Assembly: GCA_020137815.1 (NCBI GenBank)
Contig: CM035359.1
Coordinates: 1,040,886 to 1,104,885, forward strand
Origin: Hormiphora californensis
Lineage: Eukaryota > Ctenophora > Tentaculata > Cydippida > Pleurobrachiidae
DNA length: 64,000 nucleotides
Direction of reading: 5' to 3'
The position numbers and the translations under genes are program-made. A model generated the notes under the pieces. That model made no database searches and was not told the origin of the DNA. It saw only the letters and a program-made list of their open reading frames with translations. Shown piece by piece: positions 37,501 to 64,000 of the stretch; positions within the stretch are counted from its first letter, which is position 1, and each line of letters begins with the position of its first letter.

Positions 37501-40035
37501 CAAGGTAATAACAGTGATTTATATTTTATCTCCCTCACTGCATTTGAACAAAACAGTAGATCTTCTGGCTCACTTCAGGTCTAATTAATTATTAATTAAC
37601 TCTCTTAATTAACTCTCTTCTTTCAGGCTCAGGGCAAGATTCCCAGAGGCCGTGTCCGAGTTAAATACTTACCTGGACACCTTTAGTTGTGATCATGAGA
37701 GTTGGTTGGAACTTGCCGATCTATACATTGGTTAGTGACGTCACTTATTTCGACCTGGATCCACCCCTGGTTACCACAGTAACCAGTTCACATAGTAACT
37801 ATGGTAACCAGTTCACATGGTGACTAGTTCACATGGTAACTAGTTCACAAAGTAACTATGGTAACCAGTTCACATGGTAACTAGTTCACATGGTAACTAG
37901 TTCACAAAGTAACTATGGTAACCAGTTCACATGGTAACTAGTTCACATGGTAACTAGTTCACATAGTAACTATGGTAACCAGTTCACATGGTAACTAGTT
38001 CACATGGTAACTAGTTCACAAAGTAACTATGGTAACCAGTTCACATGGTAACTAGTTCACATGGTAACTAGTTCACATAGTAACTATGGTAACCAGTTCA
38101 CATGGTAACTAGTTCACATGGTAACTAGTTCACAAAGTAACTATGGTAACCAGTTAACATGGTAACTAGTTCACATGGTAACTAGTTCACATAGTAACTA
38201 TGGTAACCAGTTCACATGGTAACTAGTTCACATGGTAACTAGTTCACAAAGTAACTATGGTAACCAGTTCACATGGTAACCAGTTCACATGGTAACTAGT
38301 TCACATGGTAACTAGTTCACATAGTAACTATGGTAACCAGTTCACATGGTAACTAGTTCACATGGTAACTAGTTCACAAAGTAACTATGGTAACCAGTTC
38401 ACATGGTAACTAGTTCACATGGTAACTAGTTCACATAGTAACTATGGTAACCAGTTCACATGGTAACTAGTTCACATGGTAACTAGTTCACAAAGTAACT
38501 ATGGTAACCAGTTCACATGGTAACTAGTTCACATGGTAACTAGTTCACATAGTAACTATGGTAACCAGTTCACATGGTAACTAGTTCACATGGTAACTAG
38601 TTCACATGGTAACTAGTTCACATGGTAACTAGTTCACATAGTAACTATGGTAACCAGTTCACATGGTAACTAGTTCACATGGTAACTAGTTCACAAAGTA
38701 ACTATGGTAACCAGTTCACATGGTAACTAGTTCACATGGTAACTAGTTCACATAGTAACTATGGTAACCAGTTCACATGGTAACTAGTTCACATGGTAAC
38801 TAGTTCACATAGTAACTATGGTAACCAGTTCACATGGTAACTAGTTCACATGGTAACTAGTTCACAAAGTAACTATGGTAACCATTGTAACCAGTTCACA
38901 TGGTAACCATGGTAACCAGTTATACACAGTGAGGTATCTGCACCGTACCGTATATGTGCACTGGTATGCCGAGGCCCGAGTACACTAATTTTATATATAA
39001 CAGTAAACAGTACATTTTACAATAGAATTCTAAATTTCACAATATACATTTCCAGGGCAACAGTGTTACAAGCAGGCACTGTTCTGCGTTGAGGAGCTCC
39101 TTCTACAACACCCACATAACCACCTCTTTCACCAGCGATACGCAGGTAATTATTTAATTATTTAATTAGAAGAACGTAGAGATACGCAGGTAATTATTTA
39201 GTTAGAAGAACGTAGAGATACGCAGGTATGTACATATTAGAGCTGTGAGATGACGGGTTTTAGGCAAGTGGCAGAGATATGATTTTCTGCTCTGTGCCCA
39301 TTCAATTAAACATATAATAATCAGGTTTTAATTACTAGTACTTTCTGACTTTTTCTTTATTTTGCCCAGTACAGACATTCTCCACCTCACCCCCTCCCAA
39401 ATGTAACTCCCTAACTCCCCCTAGATATTCTCCACACATTGGGCGGTAAGGAAAACCTCGAGGCGAGTTGTAAGTATTACTGCAAGGCTGCCGAACTAAA
39501 CTCCGGTAACGTGAGAGCATTGTACGGTGTTCTCATGTCATCATCAACCCTAGCCAGTATAGGTACGTTTTAGTGTTTTGTTCTGACCTACGTTTAGTTT
39601 TGTTCTGACTCTCTTTTACAAAATATGTAAGGTACATTTTTTAGTTTATACTAGTACGGTAATTCATAGGCTATTCTACTCTACTCAGGAAAGATTTCAG
39701 CCAAGGTTAAGTCGGATCACCAGACCTTAGCCGCCTGGGCTTGTGACATGATCGAGGAACACTACAAATCAGAACGGGTAATTAAAGTTGCATTTTTGAA
39801 GTTTTCACCCCCCCCCCTTCTTGTGCCTATTTCGTGTTGACGGGGTGACAACTTTAAAAAATCTGACTTTATAGCGAGATTCGTTTTGTTGCAACTGATA
39901 ATGTTGCAAAAATACAACAAGTTACCTTTTGGTTATCGTGTTAACCCAAATTCAACACATCTGCTTTTCCCGTAGGTTGATAAAAGCGTTATTGTGGAAA
40001 CGGCGAGTGTCCTGGATAAATTGTCCCTAAAATAG
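30767..40035 (+). CDS. EMC2: ER membrane protein complex subunit 2 (TPR protein), nine exons with one apparent frameshift
   Basis: Exons: 30767-30844, 30998-31108, 37107-37264, 37435-37504, 37627-37730, 39056-39145, 39425-39562, 39689-39777, 39976-40035. The product aligns along its whole length with EMC2/TTC35, the cytosolic TPR subunit of the EMC membrane-protein insertase; the expected length is 298 residues (human 297). Landmarks: WRKDHVRCSDKIVELGE (exon 2), a KAQGK segment across exons 4-5, HPHNHLFHQRYA (exon 6), the TLGGKENLEAS TPR helix (exon 7). Exon 5 has one extra base at the CCC run 37642-37644; without it the frame continues as PEAVSELNTYL. As given, the frame would stop early, so this is either a sequence error or a broken allele. 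An in-frame stop immediately precedes the ATG. Intron 2 (6 kb) contains an antisense LINE and intron 5 a minisatellite. Confidence 0.88.
31130..31238. mobile_element. 109-bp hAT-like MITE, copy 1 (EMC2 intron 2)
   Basis: TIR CAGGAACCGACCGAA, 8-bp target duplication TTACAGTG on both sides (31122-31129, 31239-31246). The interior carries CACGTGAC and two CCAAT motifs. It lies 21 bp after the EMC2 exon 2 donor. TIR start CAGG and an 8-bp duplication fit the hAT superfamily. Confidence 0.85.
31946..35570 (-). pseudogene. LINE ORF2 (endonuclease + reverse transcriptase) split by a hAT insertion
   Basis: Upstream part 35570-33654: APE-type endonuclease (VQETYL, MGDFNF, LSDHFLATVDL), basic linker, RT motifs NYRPVSNISFVSKVLEK and LDMSAAFDTVDHSKL. 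After the insertion, 33136-31946 resumes at GVPQGSLLGP and includes the catalytic YADDSQIY and the C-terminal region. The flanking codons on both sides of the insertion join in the same frame once the insertion and one copy of its 8-bp duplication are disregarded, so the element was coding when it was hit. The protein would nick the target and reverse transcribe its RNA; as it stands translation runs off into the insertion and stops. Confidence 0.85.
32984..33681. mobile_element. 698-bp hAT-like non-autonomous element inside LINE ORF2
   Basis: TIRs CCCAGTGCCCCGA and its complement, flanked by exact 8-bp duplications AGTGCAAT at 32976-32983 and 33682-33689. An internal direct duplication of about 150 bp starts near 33182 and again near 33363 (both contain GGTGTCACATATCCATCCCC). 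No transposase. Confidence 0.9.
35570..36880 (-). CDS. LINE ORF1 protein with CCHC zinc knuckles
   Basis: 436 residues. The C-terminal third has zinc knuckles: CFHCQEFGHV (first), CAFCAGEHETRQC (second) and a third start CINCHGSG. The N-terminal part is acidic and low-complexity. ORF1 proteins of this kind bind the element RNA and form the ribonucleoprotein. Its TAA stop overlaps the ORF2 ATG by one base (TAATG, 35572-35568). The frame is intact. Confidence 0.85.
   Translation of the reverse strand: MNNFHGITNREEFDRALESMVFNSKCKGSSVLNRLLEGDITPPPNSPSGPTREQVWGLLVSAYALIPSSSRTRFESGTSSTMDAGSLEVLKESFESLKTDLLATIERRVDDQVSKILDKKEDGNSGIEDQPEPVLPMKHYVDIKLEVDEDDSAAPVCPKKQWAEFVKPKVESALKGVPVLNTFVNKGSVRLSFETDDQLKAAGAVLSPALGQEIQTVTERKAMLDPRIAVNDLDADLLDEEKLISEILSDKNQDIKKAHGQGGNIKVIHINRNGSFAVIQVSPSIRRIISSNKDKIFLKLRQHSVRDRFHVVQCFHCQEFGHVAGSMRCSKKDSPAVCAFCAGEHETRQCQEKRKNDVAKLRCINCHGSGSREDRRHSKTHLASSTLCPFYINERGKLMDRTAGVSKETKNVYRTRAMEELRIKRLGGSGRSMSIL
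37775..38927. repeat. Minisatellite of GTTCACATGGTAACTA units in EMC2 intron 5
   Basis: About 1.15 kb of 16-bp units (GTTCACATGGTAACTA) alternating with 25-bp units (GTTCACAAAGTAACTATGGTAACCA) in a higher-order A-A-B pattern of about 57 bp. The 25-bp units alternate CATAGTAAC/CAAAGTAAC, giving about 114 bp. Flanks contain GGTTACCACAGTAACC (37779) and GTAACCATGGTAAC (about 38902). Confidence 0.9.
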
Positions 40036-40583
40036 CAGGGGAACAAAAGTAAAATTATTTTGATGTTTTGGGAGTTGATTGTTCGAGTTTAAAAGTTTTG
40101 AGGACTGTGTACACTGTACAGAGAGAGAGAGAGAGAGCTGACAGTATGATCTGTTTGACATATTGTTTCTTTCTACAATGAATAGGATAATGTTTGATTT
40201 GCTGATATATATATTTTCTTCTTCACCTTTAACTAACATAAAACCTCGTTTTGATCTATCCTTTTTTTGTTCAAGACCTCGATCTGACAATCTCCACACT
40301 ACAAGACCCCGATCTGACAATCTCCACAGCAGGAACCGACCGGATTAAGTAAACAACCAATCAGAACTCGTTATTTAGGTCACGTGACTGGTTATCAGCC
40401 AATCAGGGACCAGTATTTCCTGATTCGGTCGGTTCCTGCTCCACACTACAAGACCCCGATCCCTAGACTAACACACTAATTCTAGGCTGAATCCTAAATA
40501 TATATCTCTGTCCCATTTCCCCTATTTTTCCGGGCTATATCTAAACACCAATCACTATTTCTCCTCTAAAATCGTAGCGCACC
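40036..40583 (+). promoter_or_regulatory. EMC2-RNF2 intergenic region, presumed RNF2 promoter
   Basis: 548 bp. It holds the EMC2 3' region with a short (GA)n run (40120-40137), a small direct repeat CAAGACCTCGATCTGACAAT / CAAGACCCCGATCTGACAAT (40274 and 40301), a hAT-like MITE (40330-40438) with CCAAT and CACGTG motifs, and 145 bp up to the RNF2 ATG. Promoter function is inferred from position only. Confidence 0.45.
40330..40438. mobile_element. 109-bp hAT-like MITE, copy 2 (upstream of RNF2)
   Basis: Same family as 31130-31238. Target duplication CTCCACAG / CTCCACAC (one mismatch). It ends 145 bp before the RNF2 start codon and carries a CACGTGAC box and CCAAT motifs. Confidence 0.85.
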
Positions 40584-59713
<19,130 letters not shown>

Positions 59714-60445
59714 AGAACCTGATTGTTGAAACTGAAATATTTATCAAGAACTCTGAACTATATCATTATTCATTCATTGACTGTATAAGAGTTTTTAGCA
59801 AAGTGTGAAAATGTTTAACATACAGGGTGGTAAAAAATTTATAAAAATGTGTTTAAAAATTACACCACGTCTGTATGAATTTAAGCGTGTTGAAATCAGA
59901 AATGTATTTGCCCCCGTTTTATTAACTTTACACGATTTACACACAAAATGAAAACTCGTGTTTTTAGTAAATTGTATAATCAAATCGGAAGTGATTCTAT
60001 CGCAGTAGAATCACCAAGTTTTCTACAGCAATGCCTGCTGATTTCTTGGCTGGTGGATTGCAGATTGCTGCTGCAGCGGTGTAAAGTTAATGTGGGCCAT
60101 GCAATGTCTGAAAACTCGTCCCATTCGCCCGAACATCGTGTGTAGCGCGCAACAGATCTTGCAATGAAAGCACATCACCGATGCATCTGCAATTTCACAC
60201 GCGCCGCGCATTTCATATAATCACGCGTTCAACTCTCATTTCCGATTTTGAATGGTTTCTATTCCTTTGTCCCCGGAACCTTCTGGGTCGCGATCACGGC
60301 TCATCAGGACAATGGCTGTACCTTAAAGTTAATCTTTTGTTCTAAACTCTAACTTAGCGGCTAATGATGCCAAATAGTAATGAATGTTAGTGGGTCCGAT
60401 AACTGATTTGATTGTTGAAGGTATTAATCGTATCCGAACCGTAAC
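59714..60445. other. RNF2 3' flank, no further gene recognised
   Basis: I find no supported coding region. The RNF2 3' untranslated region must lie at its start. Confidence 0.5.
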
Positions 60446-60691
60446 TTACCTTACTCTCGTTAATTAAGCTCGCATATTTCAAGAAACTTTTAAATAAGAA
60501 ACTTTTTTCTAGGAAACTACAGGTGTAAGCAATCCAAAAACAAAAAGAATTTCTCCTTTATCAAGAAACTAAACAAGTTAGGGGTGTTCTATTTTGTTGT
60601 GGTGTCTCTGAATTGTGTAATTTACATTTGAAAAGTTTCTTATAAAAAAGTTTCTTACTAAAGCGTTTCTTAAAAAACGAGAGTAAGGTAA
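60446..60691. mobile_element. 246-bp MITE with TTACCTTACTCTCGTT ends
   Basis: Inverted ends TTACCTTACTCTCGTT and complement; AAGAAACTTTT-type motifs are repeated inward on both sides. Non-coding. Confidence 0.7.
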
Positions 60692-60755
60692 TCAATATCC
60701 ATTAAAACTTGAAAAAAATAAGGTTCAATCCCCATCCGATAGAATATCTTGTTCG

Positions 60756-61684
60756 GTCGGTTGTGGGAAGTTGGGTCTGGAATTTTAAATTTGACTTGCT
60801 GATATGATTAGGGACTCTGTAAAAAGTCCAAAGTACCATCCCACAGGTCTCTACCACCCCCGGTTCACTAATTAGCCGTAATTATGTGATTTATGACGTT
60901 ATCGCCAATTAGCACTAATAATACCAGTTCCTGGTCACTTAGAGCTTAGATTTTGATACCAGCTGATAGAGGATCACTAGATTAGTGGGCATTCAAAATT
61001 TTAGGTCGATCAGAGTTATGGTCGAGGAGTTATAACCGTTTTTCCGTTTGGCTGGCGGTTGGCTGGCACCACGTGGGATTACGGGTTTAGGTCGTCGTGG
61101 GAGGTCGTCATTGGTCGCGTTCGATCGGGCTCGATGAGGTGATCAAAACCTAGTGGGGCCAGACCTTGGCCCCACTCCGTTCTTGGGTTATTAGGCTTTT
61201 TCGGTTTCCCGCCAAAATATTTTCCCGCCAAAACCGAAAAAGCCTAATAACCCAAGAACGGGGTGGGGCCAAGGTCTGGCCCCACTAGGTTTTGATCACC
61301 TCATCGAGCCCGATCGAACGCGACCAATGACGACCTCCCACGACGACCTAAACCCGTAATCCCACGTGGTGCCAGCCAACCGCCAGCCAAACGGAAAAAA
61401 CGGTTATAACTCCTCGACCATAACTCTGATCGACCTAAAATTTTGAATGCCCACTAATCTAGTGATCCTCTATCAGCTGGTATCAAAATCTAAGCTCTAA
61501 GTGACCAGGAACTGGTATTATTAGTGCTAATTGGCGATAACGTCATAAATCACATAATTACGGCTAATTAGTGAACCGGGGGTGGTAGAGACCTGTGGGA
61601 TGGTACTTTGGACTTTTTATAGAGTCCCTAATCATATCAGCAAGTCACATTTAAAATTCCAGACCCAACTTCCCACAACCGACC
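60756..61684. repeat. 0.93-kb palindrome P8
   Basis: Arms of about 460 bp (outer GGTCGGTTGTGGGAAGTTGG and complement) meet near 61215 within CCCGCCAAAATATTTTCCCG. Few differences between the arms. Confidence 0.88.
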
Positions 61685-62556
61685 CTACTACTAGACCACT
61701 TACAGATCGCATTCTATCTGTAGAGGGTCGAACCTTGCCTAGCTAGACTCAGGGTTAGAACTTAACATTAACAAGTCGAACGCGAAGTCGAACCAGGCCA
61801 TGTTCAAACAAGGTAAAACCGCCTATCCGTCAGCCTGCCCCTACAAAATCTTTAGTTCAGTGGTACAGGCAGTCGGGGTGGAAACTGGGAGGGGATGAGG
61901 ACACGTCTTGGGTGTGGGAGGTTATTCGATATAAAGAAATTAATTTGAGCTGAAGAAGGGGCACAACCCCGAAACGATCAACAGATTCCATGTTTTGACC
62001 TGTCTCAAATGACCTAGCAAACCCTCCACCAAAACCTTTAACGCAAGAACATTTCCAATTAGGACTCATGGCCGGACAGGATGAGGAAACTGGAAAGTGG
62101 TATTATATGATTTATCTGAGGAGCCGCATGATTTCCCCATGTTACCTATAAGACTACCCGGCTACTACCTGGCTGGACTACTACCCTGTGCAGGACTAGG
62201 ATCGGTTCACAGTTGACATATTGGATTTGAGGTAGGTTCAGTTTACAGGTACTAGGTCTGTATGGCGGCGCCATACCCCATTTGATTCTCGCGACAGTGC
62301 GCTCAGATGGTGTCGCGGCGCCAGACAGTACAGTGAACAGTCTTACACGGTACTATAAGGTACTAGGTACTAGGTAGTAGGTAGTAGGTAGTAGGTACAG
62401 TTACAGTGTCGAATGTTTGATTTGAGGGTCATTTACCTATATCAGTATATCATGAGGAGTTTTTTAGTTTGCACTGATCTCCACTACTCAACTACAACGA
62501 ATATTTGTTGAATGATGGGAATCTTGAGAGAGAGAGAATAGGGGATAGAGAGAAAC

Positions 62557-62591
<35 letters not shown>

Positions 62592-63231
62592 TCAAATTTT
62601 ATATCTAACGACTGTGTGTGCAGCAGCTGAGCTCTATCTATCGTGAGTGTAAGAGATGTAAGCTTGTTGGGTCTCATTTTTCCGCACGCGATGTAAACCA
62701 AATAGCTTTTAGACCGGTTACTGGTTGAGATTTCTTTACTATCTTGCTGTCTACGTAGATTATATTATATGTGCGAGGACCCTCATCTCATTCCCCATTA
62801 TAAAGTTAAAATACGTGATTAATTTTGAATTCAATCTTCTGATTTGACAGTCAAGCTTTGAGTCAAATTCCTATTTTAATCGCACTTTTCAATGATATGT
62901 CACGCGACATATTTTACCATAAAGTGTACCCCTTGACCCTTCGTACTGTCTTGCTATCACTTCAATATATTTCTCTCGTCATTATCCCCGCTCATTTTCC
63001 TCCTCGTTCCTTCACTATCTTTCACATGATCCCCCCTTGCACACTGTTGTCACTTTAGTCGCCATCCTGTCTTTGCCCTGAAAATATTTTCAATCGTTGA
63101 CAGAGTTTTGTGACAGAAAAGACAGTGGCACTTGATACACTTCGTACTCTATTCGCTGCAAATATGGGAACCGTAGCTTGATTGGTGCTTCAATCTCCAT
63201 AGCTGTCGTCCGTAGCTCAAACGTTACCCGG
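61685..63231. other. Non-coding stretch with small repeats
   Basis: Contains a CTGAAGA-hairpin-CGAAAC motif (61951-61977), short TAGGTAGTAGG repeats (62362-62398) and a (GA)n tract (62527-62592). I recognise no coding domain. Confidence 0.5.
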
Positions 63232-63340
63232 CAGGAACCGACCGACACAAGTAAACAACCAATGAGAACTCGTTATTTAGGTCACGTGACTGGTTATCAG
63301 CCAATCAGAGACCAGTATTTCCTTATTCGGTCGGTTCCTG
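63232..63340. mobile_element. 109-bp hAT-like MITE, copy 5
   Basis: Full-length with target duplication TTACCCGG (63224-63231) / ATACCCGG (63341-63348). Same CACGTGAC and CCAAT core. Confidence 0.85.
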
Positions 63341-63510
63341 ATACCCGGTCATACATATTTCGATAATATTATAAAATATAATGTACATATTTTGATCAGC
63401 TATTTTCTTCAACTAGAGCTAGGTTCGGTTCCTTTGCCGCAAATGATTCTTTCCAGGAAATTCTCTATCGCTACCATGTGATGTTGATACTAAAATAGTC
63501 AGTTACGTGA

Positions 63511-64000
<490 letters not shown>

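Overview
The window is nuclear DNA of an animal: multi-exon genes with GT-AG introns, extracellular domains joined by exon shuffling, LINE retrotransposons and many short inverted-repeat transposons. The conserved genes (an LDLa/7TM receptor, holocarboxylase synthetase, EMC2, and the Polycomb E3 ligase RING1/RNF2) place it in Metazoa, most likely an invertebrate. I cannot name the phylum from the sequence.

Layout. (1) 1841-14785, plus strand: a 23-exon receptor gene whose reconstructed exons sum to 5736 nt (1911 residues), with a signal peptide, an F5/8C-fucolectin-like domain, two kringles, repeats of an unrecognised domain, LDLa modules and a 7TM C-terminus of the GRL101/LGR type. (2) 14.8-29.0 kb: accessory DNA with hexanucleotide satellite, three long palindromes, dispersed repeats and a 5'-truncated LINE whose ORF carries an expanded Pro-rich repeat. 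(3) 29037-30455: single-exon biotin-protein ligase (HLCS). (4) 30767-40035: EMC2, nine exons. Its 6-kb intron 2 holds an antisense LINE that is itself broken by a hAT-like element; intron 5 is a minisatellite. (5) 40584-59713: RING1/RNF2, nine exons. Intron 1 hosts a complete antisense secreted sushi-domain gene; intron 5 holds a 2.2-kb palindrome. (6) 59.7-64.0 kb: repeats only.

Main discovery. Between RING1/RNF2 exons 2 and 3 lies an 8.1-kb tandem array (45387-53532, roughly 220 copies of a 36/37-bp unit). The unit is a duplication of the intron-exon junction of the RING-finger exon: each copy holds a pyrimidine tract, a CAG|G 3' splice site and the codons for the zinc-ligand segment FCHNCITT. 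The last 28 units are exactly 36 bp and in frame with the authentic exon, so 29 consecutive acceptors would give in-frame proteins with 0 to 28 extra 12-residue segments, each bearing a Cys-x2-Cys pair. I know of no described system like this, but splicing has to be tested.

Cautions. EMC2 and RNF2 each carry one extra base in a homopolymer that breaks an otherwise perfect frame, and parts of the array (about 50.17-52.4 kb) look like unpolished long-read consensus. Indels here may be technical. All exon coordinates come from reading splice sites and protein similarity by eye.
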